Part shown: in pieces, positions 31,576-42,142 of the stretch
How positions within the stretch are numbered: the stretch's first letter is position 1
How the letters are laid out: each line of letters opens with the position of its first letter
From: Verpa conica
Taxonomy: Eukaryota > Ascomycota > Pezizomycetes > Pezizales > Morchellaceae
Length of the DNA: 64,000 nt
Assembly: GCA_033030425.1 (NCBI GenBank)
Contig: JAUFSD010000001.1
Location: 2,728,001-2,792,000, forward strand
Direction of reading: 5' to 3'
Program-made: the position numbers and the translations under genes
The notes under the pieces: generated by a model
What the model saw: the letters and a program-made list of their open reading frames with translations, nothing else
The model's database searches: none
What the model was told of the DNA's origin: nothing

Positions 31576-33661
31576 TAGAGTGTTCATGATGTACTGTGCC
31601 CTACCTACACCCACACGTGTGCATACCCTACTCTATCCTATTATATATATACCGGAGTCATACATAGACATATGATGTATGTGGCCAGGTAGAAGATGAA
31701 CCCACCATTCGATCGCGATGAGGAACGAATCATTATCGGACGCTTGTAACTCGCTCAATCGTTTTGCAAAGACGCATAGCAACCGATGGTAAATACATGC
31801 CTGCGCCTTATTGTCGTGTTGTGTCGCGCAAGAGACCCAGGACACTTTCGGCAACTCGCTAAGGAAAACCCCCGAGTTTCTTTGCTAAGGTGGGGTGTTT
31901 GGATGAAGGCTCTTCCACTAGTAGAACGAAGATGAGGGGTGATAGTTGTTCCTTTCCACCACTGGCATGGGTTCAGAGGGCCTGACGATGCCAAGTTGTT
32001 CCGGTACATCCGAGCCATGTCGTTATCAAGCTCGTGAACCGGTTTGTTGTTCTTTATCTAGCACCAAAACCCCGCATCCATGCGCCGATGGGGGATCTGG
32101 GTCATGGGCGCGCACTCGGTTTTCAGGTGTGTACCTTTCTCGTTATTAATAATATATGGTCTGAAACTTTGGTAACACCCAAAGCATCATTCCTCTTCTA
32201 TAAACTTAGATATATGCATTGATTGAAATGCCGCGTTACTGATGATTCTTTCATAAAACAAGTAATGGCATTAACATTCGCTGGAAACCTCAAATACCAT
32301 AAACTAAACATACGAACTCGACTCGAGTGACAGCCCATGACTTGACACATTTTAGTAATGAATGGGTGAATTAATCATAAATACGACATATATAGTTTAG
32401 TGTTATATACGGCAACGAATTACATAGCTATTCTTCCCCGTAGAAGGTAGTACTTAGTAATATAAATATTATATTCCCTTCATCTAAATATTACCAAATA
32501 ATATAGGCCCTATCTTCTCTTCATCCTCTCACTAATAGCTCAATAGTTAGTACTTGGACTAATATTTTACCTTAATGCTTTATAAATAACTAACAAAGTG
32601 CACTTTCATACTGCAATTGGAAGGATGCCTCTAAGCTTAACACAGGTAATATAATCGGGCCCTACTGCATTTTTGCTAGTGCCAGTAGATCCCCAGGTGT
32701 CTAGCTAGATGACCTAGAGAGGCAGCGGTTGAACCCCTGATAGCTGTCTACGAATCGAAACAGAACTTGTTTGGTACCAAATTTAATGCTAAGATATAAA
32801 TAGAATACCCCATTAGCTTTCGACGTAGTATCTTCTATATTTATATAGGTATATCTAATGATTTTATCTTGAAATACCCAGTACATGTAGTTTTGGAAGT
32901 CTCTCGTAAATCTAGCGAATTTCTATTTGATGAATTAGGGTTTATAGCGGTCCTACTGGAGTGAGTCTACACTATAAAAGCACAAAGAAGCTTTTCTTAG
33001 GGTTTACCGTGACTCATTTGCTAATGATATAACAGAAACCTATTCATAGATAAATTTTGTATATGTAATCCAGCAGAGGTGGTAATTAAAATTGGTCTCT
33101 GATATAAGGGTAACTGACGTGAGTGAGAGCATATGACAGAGCACTTTAGGAGCTACTTTTTATGCATATCTCGTTGTTAATACTACATGTAAGTCTGTAA
33201 TAGTAAATAGATTTTCGGTAGGGTTACACTGTATACTAGGCTAAAGAGTATAAATGATATAGGTATGGATGGTATAGCTAGATGTTAATGACTATATGTA
33301 GAATCGCATTTTGAAAGCAGGTTATAATATATTTTAGAGCGCTCAAAAGCCAAGAAAAAAATTCTAGTTATACGATTACCTAGATGAGATGTTTGTATGG
33401 CTGGGCTGCCTGATGGTGTTGATGGGTGTGTGGATGGACAGATGGATGGGAAACAGTTTTGTTAAAATTGAACACAAACTCTCGTCATTGATATTAGAAG
33501 CTATCACATATTCATGTCTAAACTAGGCCATAGCACTGCTACTTAGATAAGGCAAATCTCCTAGCCGAAAGTGAGTAAATTATTGCAGGTAGCCAAAATT
33601 ACATAAGGGTTGGTGGAAATAGAGTATAGTCATGTGCATGCCAAGATTTCGTGATAAACTA

Positions 33662-33667
33662 ACGCGT
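33662..33667. promoter_or_regulatory. MCB box (ACGCGT) upstream of RNase H2C
   Basis: ACGCGT lies 58-63 bp before the start codon chosen for the RNase H2C gene, with CGCGTAAA at 33675-33682. It is the same pair of motifs found upstream of MLH1 and RFA2. If translation began at the upstream in-frame ATG (33632) the motif would be coding, but that extension does not look like a real N-terminus. Confidence 0.6.
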
Positions 33668-33724
33668 TGCGCATCGCGTAAACCCAAAACTTTCAACTCT
33701 ACCGCATTCAGGGAAAAAAAAAAA

Positions 33725-34364
33725 ATGCTATCCATTCAAACATCATCGAAATCTGCAAAATGCAATCTATTGCCCTGCCGGATCAAGCATACAGGGCCGG
33801 TAGAGGCTACTGACAAACATTGGATAGTGATTGAGGGGGAGGATGGTACTGCTCCTAAGTCCTTGATTCTGAAGTCCGAGTACTGATTTTCTTTTTTGCT
33901 CATAGGCGCAAAAACAACATCGTTCCGAGGGAGAAAATTGGCTGGGAAATCTATTCCCCTGCCCGAAGGTTACCAAGGTATTACCGGATATCCTTCAACT
34001 AGTAAAAATTAAACTGCTGCTAATATTTTATAAACAGGCCACGTATTTGAAGCTACCAGCGAGAAACTACTATCAGACGACCAAGAACCAAACCTGTCAG
34101 AGGGGCTTGGGGAAGAGGAGGAAGGTGTCAAAATTTTTAAGGGACTATCTACTTTTAACGAGATCATAATCTGGGGTCATGATGCCACTCCCGACGAAAG
34201 TAATGACAGTGTTATTAGGGGAATGGATGAATGGGCTGGGTTCGCAAATAAGGTGAGTCTGCCTCTCAAGTTTGTAGCTAGGGTCATAAGCGAGGTGCTG
34301 ATAATTGTAATTTAAGATTCATGGCTTTACGGCGGACGACGGGGCAGAAAAGGCAACGCAATGA
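33725..34364 (+). CDS. RNH203: Ribonuclease H2 subunit C
   Basis: Four exons: 33725-33845, 33906-33977, 34038-34252 and 34317-34364, in phase, 151 residues (human RNASEH2C 164). Family blocks are clear: LLPCRIKHTGPVEATDKHW, FRGRKLAGKSIPLPEGYQG, then an acidic spacer, and EWAGFANKIHG near the C-terminus. RNase H2 removes ribonucleotides from DNA and resolves RNA:DNA hybrids; subunit C is non-catalytic and stabilises the trimer with subunit B. The donor at 33846 was preferred because it joins EDG to AKTTSFRGRKL in phase; reading through gives a stop. It is isolated between gene-poor stretches. The upstream MCB pair suggests S-phase expression. Confidence 0.88.
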
Positions 34365-36907
34365 TTTGTTTTTGGCGGGAAGGACATATCAATATGGTGC
34401 ACGTATATGCGGTAAATTCACACTGCAGCTGGAATACATCACGGGCTCATCCATATTCCGTTACGGATAGCTGTAATCGTAGATCCAACAGGGGAACAGT
34501 CGTGACATGTCAATACGTCGTTGTATTGTAATAGTGGTGTTTTTGGCCTAAGGGATTCGGGATTGCGGGGAGGGGGGTGTAGGTAGTGTTCTAGCGATGG
34601 CGTTCTAAATACGATGGCTGTGTCCTCTCTAAATTCTGTTCAATAGACTGCCGAGGTGCCGTCGTCTTGGTCTCTCGATGAGTCTCTCCACGAGTGTACT
34701 TGGTGCCGCCAAGGTATAATTACTCGGGGTGACTGGATCTGTAGCAACGCTTCCTTCCTTTGTAAAACCCCGCCACTCTCCACAATGAGTTGTAATCCAT
34801 CATTCCCTTTGCTTTTGATTTTCCAAACGACATCACTTTTCCTTTCAAAAACCCCGGTTGCATGCCCGATTCGTAATTGTTGAGTGTGTCATTAAACTGA
34901 CTCCGCGTATTGTGTCGACATTATTATCGTGACTCCTACAACTAAGATCTGAGAGGGGGAGAGTCAGTACATAGGTAGCCCAGTATGGTGCGGCGACCAC
35001 TCCAGCACGTGACACAAATATACCGGCTGACTGGACTGACATGCTGTTGGCTGCAGGAGAACAAAGGCTAGGACCCGTAAGAATGGGCTCATTCACAATG
35101 CCACCCTCGTCCTCCCGTGCAGAACTCTCTATCTGCGACAATGGGTGAGAATGTTTGGATCCCCGCTCCTCTGTCTCCTTGCATTTCCCAACCACAGCAT
35201 CTTAGAATGCCTTTATGTTTAACCGTGCCATCATTCTAGGGAGAAAGGGTGACTTTCAGTGTTGCATCGCCGCAAGGTGAACCTGCAAGCGGCGATCTTG
35301 GGTTTTTGGGGTTCACAAGCGGTTGCTGGAAATAGATTAGCGGTGTTCCCGTGTCAGTGGAGCCAAGAAGCGGGCGTTTGATTGCGGTTTCAAGGAGGCC
35401 CGGTCAGATTGCAGCGCCTCTCTCTCTCCTCTTTTCTTCCGACTCGAGTCCCGCTTTTCCCTTGATTTTTTTCTGTTTCCTTGCCTCCCCACTTCACCTC
35501 CCAGTCGCAAGTGGCATCTAGAGGCGGTTTGTTTTTTCGGGGTGTCTTTGTTTCTTTCTCCTCCTTTTCACTCTGCTCCCGTCCTGGCTTATTTTTTTTC
35601 ATCCGGCGGCTCAAAAGATTAGAAGAGGAGAACAGACCACGTTATCTACTGACTCACTAACAAGCAAGCAAACGGTGGACAGCGGGCAAATTGAGGAGTG
35701 GACCAGAAGTTATACACTAACAAGGCGGACACGCCGACACGGAATGGATGGACGAGACTGACAACGGAGCAGCAGTGAAGCGAATTTTTTTTGCGCCGGT
35801 GTGCCCTTGGAGAGGGGGGCAAATCCAAGGGGGGCGAATGAAGGGGGACAAAGCGACGCGTCAACGGCACACGGAGAAAGAAAGGGGCGGGGCGGCGAAA
35901 AAAAACAGGGAGGCTCCTTCCCAGGTGAGCAGGGGGTCACTCGCGACAACCACAACCACCAACCAACAAAAACCACAGTGACGGATAACCTTCGAGGGAG
36001 GCTCTTTTACCTTCCAGCTTAGGCTGGAACCTTCTGTTGGCGATGTGTGTGGATGTGTGTGGGAGAGGGTGAGATAAATTACGAGATGGAAGCGGGGCAT
36101 TTGATGGGGTTATTTATTTTATTATCGTCTGTTTTTTTCCTTCTGCATCGCCGTCTAGATGGGGCTGTACACTGCTGTACTTTAGATTTCTTTTGTTGGT
36201 GGAAAGCAAAAAAAGCTGCTTCGGACCGGCTGTTTTAGGTGGTGGATAATCGTTGTTGTTGCAGCCTGGTTGTGAAAAGTCTGCGACTCACTCCCTTCAT
36301 GCGCCGAAAAGGGAGTGCTGGAGGCGTTTAGCGTGTGTGAGTCACATCTGCGGCACAAGGCTATGTCTTGGCGCCCAACGTATATAAGCTGGCCCGCATC
36401 CCGCTCACCCTTTTCTTTAAAAACCTCTGGCCTCACCCACGCGCAGAACCAACCCCCGTTTGTTCATCCCCCAAGCTCCGTTTTATCATACTGATCAGCG
36501 TCTCTCGAAGCGCTGTTCGATCCTTCCCTCCATCTGTCCTAGAACACCTTTTTTCTTAGTCATCGAGACTACAAGAAATACCGAGGTAGTTCTGATCAGT
36601 CTGTGTTGCGTGCTGCGTCAGTCGCCACCATCGCCTCAACTTTAACACCACCCTGTCATCAAAGTAGTGAATCCCGTCACCACCACTCAGCCAGTTCATC
36701 TCAAGTTGTGTGAATTCGTCTATCCTTCAATTCTACATCGAGAGTAGCCACTCCTTTACATAAAAATTAAATTCATCAAGCAGGGGAAACATTCGATTGT
36801 TCTTCTCCTCAAAAATCACAGTCCCTAACAAACTTTGAAGAATAATCTCTATACCCTCTACCCCTAGCTTCCTTCTATCACAGTCGGTTTCCGGCCTATC
36901 TACAATC
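34365..36907. other. Intergenic region and long TBP upstream region
   Basis: Short overlapping frames on both strands (34656-35200, 35390-36240) are G- or C-rich and show no conserved motif. From about 36360 the sequence becomes pyrimidine-rich and probably holds the TBP promoter and 5' leader. No gene is seen. Confidence 0.5.
36381..36388 (+). promoter_or_regulatory. Candidate TATA box upstream of TBP
   Basis: TATATAAG is followed by GC- and CT-rich sequence suited to transcription starts. It lies about 520 bp before the TBP start codon, so it would imply a long leader, perhaps with a 5' UTR intron. Only position and consensus support it. Confidence 0.35.
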
Positions 36908-37875
36908 ATGTCTCGTATCATTTCTCATCCGCAGAATGCTCTCCAGGCAAAGGATTTTACCAGTGCTGCGTCTTTGTCGTTCCCCGGCGGTGCCGGAGAC
37001 CTCACTCCCCCATCTTCGGATGTCGAGAGCCAGAAGGTGAATGGCCAGCAAGGTGATAGTCAACAAGGTGACGAGAACTCATCAGGACCTGTCGCTACTC
37101 CCGCGACTCCGGCTGCTACCCCTAACGGTACACCGTCAGTCAGCGGGATTGTTCCTACACTGCAGTGAGTATTCCCCAAGTTTGGACTTTTATATTTCAA
37201 TACAAAAATTAAACTGGCATGCATAAAGAAATATCGTCGCAACCGTCAATCTAGATTGCCGATTGGATCTCAAGACGATTGCGTTGCATGCTAGGAACGC
37301 GGAGTACAATCCTAAGGTACTACTAACCTATTTGCTCTGACCCCTCTGGTCTTTTTTAGCACTTACTTATGCTGTTGCTGCTATAGCGTTTTGCTGCTGT
37401 CATCATGCGTATTCGCGAACCGAAGACTACGGCTCTGATCTTCGCTTCCGGCAAGATGGTCGTTACTGGTGCGAAGTCCGAAGATGATTCCAAACTTGCG
37501 TCTCGCAAATACGCTCGTATCATCCAGAAACTCGGCTTCAACGCCAAGTTCACCGACTTCAAGATTCAGAATATTGTCGGTTCTTGCGATATCAAGTTCC
37601 CGATTCGTCTTGAGGGTCTTGCCTCTCGCCATCACCACTTTAGCTCTTATGAGCCTGAGTTGTTCCCTGGATTGATTTACAGAATGATTAAGCCAAAAAT
37701 TGTTTTGTTGATCTTTGTGAGTGGCAAGATTGTCTTGACGGGCGCGAAGGTCCGTGAAGAAATTTACATCGCCTTCGAGTCCATATACCCTGTGTTGAAC
37801 GGTATGATCTATCTTTATCCGTATCATTATATGTTCTTTGCTGATAGTTATTCTATAGACTTCCGTAAAGTCTAA
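36908..37875 (+). CDS. TBP1: TATA-box binding protein (TBP)
   Basis: Four exons: 36908-37164, 37229-37316, 37387-37801 and 37859-37875, in phase, 258 residues. The variable N-terminus (about 85 residues, S/T/P/Q-rich) is followed by the saddle-shaped core of two direct repeats. Repeat 1 contains [20 protein letters not shown] and the [20 protein letters not shown] segment; repeat 2 contains [18 protein letters not shown] and [20 protein letters not shown]. It ends in FRKV. TBP nucleates pre-initiation complexes for all three nuclear RNA polymerases. The core looks intact and highly conserved. The last coding exon is only 17 nt. Confidence 0.98.
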
Positions 37876-39331
37876 ATGCTGGATTACTTGACAATCTTTA
37901 ACCATTTGTATTATTAATTTTTCTTCATGACGGCACGAAACATTAACAAAAGTAAGTCGGGGGAGGCTGATTGAGAATGAATAGGGTTGAAGCGGTTTTA
38001 TTTCCTTTTTTTTTATCGGCGAAAGAAATAGTTGGGAGGCTCTTTCACCGTTGCTATTATAACTTGCATCTTGCGGTGTTTTTGTTTGGGCTTTTTTCTT
38101 TTTTCTATGGGTATGGGTCTTTTCTTTCCCGGAGTATCGCAAACTAGAGCCCTGGTCTTGTGTGTTCTTTTTGAGATTTCCTTTCTCCGAATCTTTTTGT
38201 TTTCCTTACATCCTTTACACTTCTTTATTTGTTTTACCACGCATTGTTGGGCGAGATACGGGCGGAGAGGGTAACTGAGGGAAGTTTGATCACGGCGTGT
38301 TGGGAACCCACGGCCGGTGATTTGGGGACGAGAGAGAATGATCAGAACTGCCAGATTGCTTTCCAGTGTGCCGAGAGCAACTGCGAGAGAATGCTGAGGG
38401 GTTAATGGCTTCCTCGTGAGAGGAAAGAGGGAGGGTCTACAGGCTTTGTCTAGCTGTCGAGTATTTTTCCATCGACGGCTCTCCAGAATTTGCATCTTAA
38501 CGATGCCTTCGCTGCTCGTAATAAAGATTTGCGTTGGCTCTGAAACTGAATTTTACTGTACATTTTTCCGCTCTTGACCAGGAGAGAATAGGTTCCATAA
38601 TTCATATACCATGATAATTACTTAGCTACTAAGTGGTGTGATTTGATGTCATGTGCAAACAGGAGGGTGCTTTAATGTGCACTTAACTATATTGGGGTGT
38701 AATCGTTATTCTAACTAAGTGGGAATAGTGATTACTGATAGTCGGGGAGTGCCGGGTGGCTCGCTTCTATCTCGTATCGTATCGTATCGTAGCAGCAACT
38801 GGGTTAGTATGTAGTTGCTTTTACATTTGCGGCTGTCAGTTGTCAGTTGTACGTATACTACATAGTATACATCATACATTACATATCTTAGGAGTGTCCG
38901 CCCGTCTTTACTATCTGTGCTTGTCAGTCAGTCAGTCAGTCAGTCAGGTAGTCTGCCTGTATACCTGTCGTCAGTCAGTCAGTTGGTCGCTGCCCTCCCC
39001 TCGGACCGTTAGTGCTGTGGAGCCGCAACAGAACCTCCAAGTGTCATCTTCGTCCGCTCCGCAAAAAATCTCCCCATATGCCAGCGCCAACAAAGGACCC
39101 CAGCGCTAGTACTGCTCCTCCTTATCTTTCCATTCAACTCCATCTCCACAGTGCTCCCCTGTCCATCGAGTTTATCATCATCGTTGCTCATCGACGGTTA
39201 AGGCTTTCTGCACATCCCTTGTTCCTGCTGCTGTTGGTACTAAGTGCTACGAGGAGGTTGAGGGGGTATTTGACGGGGAGTGTTAAGACTACGCTGAATA
39301 GGACGAGTGAGGCCTTGAGTCTGAGCCGATC
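37876..39331. other. Intergenic TBP-BOS1
   Basis: No gene is seen. Contains two short (CAGT)n tracts (38925-38947 and 38970-38983) and a (CGTAT)n run near 38773-38791. Open frames on the minus strand at 37381-38495 are antisense to TBP exons or its 3' region. Confidence 0.5.
38925..38947. repeat. (CAGT)n microsatellite
   Basis: Six uninterrupted CAGT units, with a shorter copy about 25 bp downstream, between TBP and BOS1. Confidence 0.75.
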
Positions 39332-40286
39332 ATGGTGCGTTTTTTTATGTTTCTTGTTCTTCCCTTTGCTCCCTTCTATTTTAACGGGTGACATGAAAGA
39401 GGGCGATGGGTAGTGCTGACTTTGAGAGGTAGAATTCTCTATTCAACTCTGCTCTAAAGCAGACCGGATCTATAAAAAAGGACCTTGCGACCTTCGCAGA
39501 ATCGCCGGTGAGCTCTTCACCGGCGTTACAAGGTATGATCTACATCTACTATCTCTTCCGGTACGCACTGTATTGGTGATCTCGTTTTCCGTAATCTTAG
39601 GAAGAGAAAAAACTCACTGTAGTGAAACAAATAAAAAAACAGGCCAGATATCAGCATCGCTCGCATCACTCGCTCGCACAATCGATGATTACGATGGTAG
39701 GGCACGCCGGGAGATTGTTCCCGCGAAACAAGAAAAGGCGTTCCAGCGAGTTCAGAATTTTCGCAAGGAAATGACTGAGTTTAGGCAACAGTTTGAGAAG
39801 CTTAAGTCCGACAGGTCGGAGCAAGAGCATACCGTTGCACGAGGAGAGCTCCTAGGACGGCGCGGACATAGCTCTGCTACGCCGGAGAATCCGTATGCTA
39901 ATACCACTCATACAAGAAATCACTCGACGTCATTACACTCGCCATTTGCACCTTCCCCTGGATCGGCATCTGGGCTCGGGATGCAGCATGGGAGTATGCA
40001 GAGGGAGGATCACATATTCAGAGAGAGAGATTTTATGAGCAGGACCAATGAGCAGCTGGATGATTACCTGGATAGGGGGAGGGCTGTATTGGCAGATCTA
40101 GGGGAGCAGAGGGCAATGTTGAAGAATACACAAAAGAAGCTGTATAGTGTTGCAAATACACTGGGGGTATCTAGAGATACGATCAGGATGATTGAGAGAA
40201 GGGCGGCACAAGATAAATGGATTTTCTATGGGGGAGTTATTGTGTTTTTTGTGTTTTGCTATTTGGTGTTGAGGTGGCTGCGTTGA
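39332..40286 (+). CDS. BOS1: v-SNARE Bos1 (membrin-like, ER-Golgi)
   Basis: Three coding exons: 39332-39334 (only the ATG), 39433-39532 and 39643-40286, about 248 residues. Exon 2 begins NSLFNSALKQT, the family N-terminus, so the Met must come from an upstream exon. ATG|GTGCGT at 39332 gives an exact fit, with an acceptor at 39431-39432 and a CTGAC branch site. The Habc-like helix (GQISASLASLARTIDDYD) is followed by a variable linker. The Qb-SNARE motif includes RTNEQLDDYLDRGRAVLADL and LYSVANTLGVSRDTIRMIER, then a C-terminal membrane anchor (WIFYGGVIVFFVFCYLVLRW). Bos1 acts with Sed5, Bet1 and Sec22 in ER-to-Golgi vesicle fusion. Confidence 0.92.
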
Positions 40287-40672
40287 TAGAATGAAGGGTC
40301 ACGTGGATACGGGGGGGAAGGGTGATGGTGATGGTTATGGTTCTGTTCTATGGGGCATTTTCTTTTTTCTTCTTCATTTTGGGCGTTTTTATTTCATGTG
40401 TGCGTAATAGTTTCTTTTGATATCTTATTATTTGGCGTCAGGGAAAGTGAAAGTAAAAGCGAGAGATCCATGGGTGGTTGGGCTGACCAGGAATTGCGTA
40501 ATGAATGTCGGAATTCATGTCCGTGGTGCAGATCGAATCAGACAGTGGTGGGTGATGGGTGGTGGCCCATGGATAGAATAAGTGTGCATCTAATTATGTA
40601 CATACAGACAACAAAAACTGGGAAGCCGGAGGCTCTGACAACAACAGCGACGTCAACAAACAACCCTCACAC
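40287..40672. other. Intergenic BOS1 - PIG-P
   Basis: 386 bp between two genes on the same strand. T-rich BOS1 3' sequence (40345-40435) is followed by the presumed PIG-P promoter. Nothing else is visible. Confidence 0.5.
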
Positions 40673-41841
40673 ATGCCCTCCACACTCCATCCACCGCCAT
40701 TCACAACATCCGCCTCCTCACCGCACCTCCCTAGCGAGGCGGCCCGTCGAAAACAAACCCCCTTCGGTAGCGGCGAGCGTAATGGCGGCCTCAGCGCCGG
40801 CGGAGATGGAGCTCTCGAGGATTCTGATGACGATGACATAGGTTCAATATCCTCGAGTTCCTCGACTGCATCATTACCAAACTGGGGTTCAGCTGGAGCA
40901 GGTAGTGGGATGCTTCATCCAAGCTCTTTTGCGCCACCGTTCTATAATCGCCCTCCTACTGTAATCCTCGCTTCTAGTTGTAGTACACTATAGTTCGAGG
41001 GAAACATTTCACTAACACGAAAGGGAAACCACAGCCTCTTCCGCCATCGCCCTCACTCACATCACTCCTCCGACCGCCCTTCACGCCCTCACGCCCCACA
41101 ACACCTGATAGCTCCGATTCAGAAGCCGTAGCGACTTCCTCCCGTATCGCCCAATCCACACCCCGAGCCTCCCCAAAGGTCCCAACATACGAGTACTACG
41201 GCTTCGTACTATACCTCGTCTCCTCGCTCGCATTCCTAATCTATATCATCTGGTCCTACTCCCCCGCCGCACTCCTACATGCCGTTGGTATCCACTACTA
41301 CCCGTCTCGATGGTGGTCTCTCGCAATACCGAGTTTTCTCGTTATGTTAGTTGTGTACGTGTATGTTGCACTCGCTGCGTATAATATGGAGTACTTGACA
41401 AGGGGTCTGGGGAATATTGAGAGTATAGTTGATGATGCAGCAAATATCGCGGCGGTGGATTTTACGCCTAGGGTTTTGCCGGCTGTGGCCTCGGTTGTGG
41501 TTAGGGGTGCTGTGGAGGATCCGATAAGTCCGTTGGATATTGGCGTTGATCGTAGGAGGGAGGTGTATGAGGCGAAACTATCGGCGAAGCGCTCGGGACG
41601 TGGGAGGGCTGAGAGTTGCTCGGAGAAGTGGAACGGGACTGGGGTGTTGGAGTCGACGGGTGGGGTGAGGGATTGGAAGGCGCTTTGGGGGAAGGGGACA
41701 GATGCGGTGATGGATATTCCTATTGGTGGGGTGTGTGAAGTCCTCTATGGTGATGGGAGGGAAAGGGAGGAGTTTGAGTTGGGATTGGGTGATGAGGAGT
41801 TGTATGTTTTTGAGAATGCAAAGGGGCTTGGAGCTTGGTAG
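40673..41841 (+). CDS. GPI19: GPI-GlcNAc transferase subunit PIG-P (Gpi19)
   Basis: Two exons, 40673-40960 and 41035-41841, phase 0, about 364 residues. The long hydrophilic N-terminus ends with FAPPFYNRPPT joined to PLPPSPSLTSLLRPPFTP and PRASPKVPTYEYYGF, a pattern I recall from other filamentous ascomycetes. The PIG-P domain follows with two membrane spans, FVLYLVSSLAFLIYIIWSY and a second one from WWSLAIPSFLVMLVVYVYVA, ending NMEYLT. The C-terminal extension carries the fungal GTDAVMDIPIGGVCEVLYG motif. The enzyme complex transfers GlcNAc to phosphatidylinositol on the ER, the first step of GPI anchor synthesis. The intron choice (GTAATC...ACCACAG) also removes a stop codon at the end of the first frame. 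Confidence 0.9.
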
Positions 41842-42142
41842 AGGTGGAATTTTATATTATCATCGTATATAGATTGCAGGTATGTGCTTGCCTGGTGTTT
41901 GGTTGAGGATATATAAGAATCAAAAGATTATATAATTTAAAAAGCAATTTATATCACTTAGACCATATGATATCTATCTTATTTAAACGCAATGATTATA
42001 TCTTGAATCATAAAAAGAACTTCTCCCATGACGCCTTGTCGCTATGTAAAGGGAGGCTAGGAAACTAAAAACCACAATAATAAAAATCCAGTGAATCATG
42101 AAACACGAGAATACGAACCCTAACAGTTACAAACCATAGAGA
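41842..42142. other. Convergent intergenic PIG-P / FIG4
   Basis: 301 bp of AT-rich 3' sequence shared by the two convergent genes. No gene is seen. Confidence 0.6.

Larger units (their letters stand above)
30322..33724. other. Gene-poor interval with microsatellite and MITE
   Basis: Open frames here (for example 30334-30746 and 31633-32018) are antisense to one another or repeat-derived and show no conserved motif. The interval carries the (TTCACTCT)n tract at 30784-30893 and the MITE at 31340-31575. From 32150 on it is AT-rich. Confidence 0.5.

Noticed and set aside
33632..33724. Upstream in-frame ATG for RNase H2C
   Set aside because: The extension is not family-like, and the downstream Met gives the usual N-terminus and length.
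35390..36240. G/C-rich frames upstream of TBP
   Set aside because: Composition-driven, overlapping on both strands; more likely promoter or leader DNA.
37381..38495. Long minus-strand frames over TBP
   Set aside because: Antisense shadows of TBP exons and its 3' sequence; no family features.
40961..41034. PIG-P exon 1 ending at a stop near 40993 as a separate short protein
   Set aside because: Donor GTAATC at 40961 and acceptor at 41034 join to the conserved PLPPSPSLTSLLRPPF block in phase.
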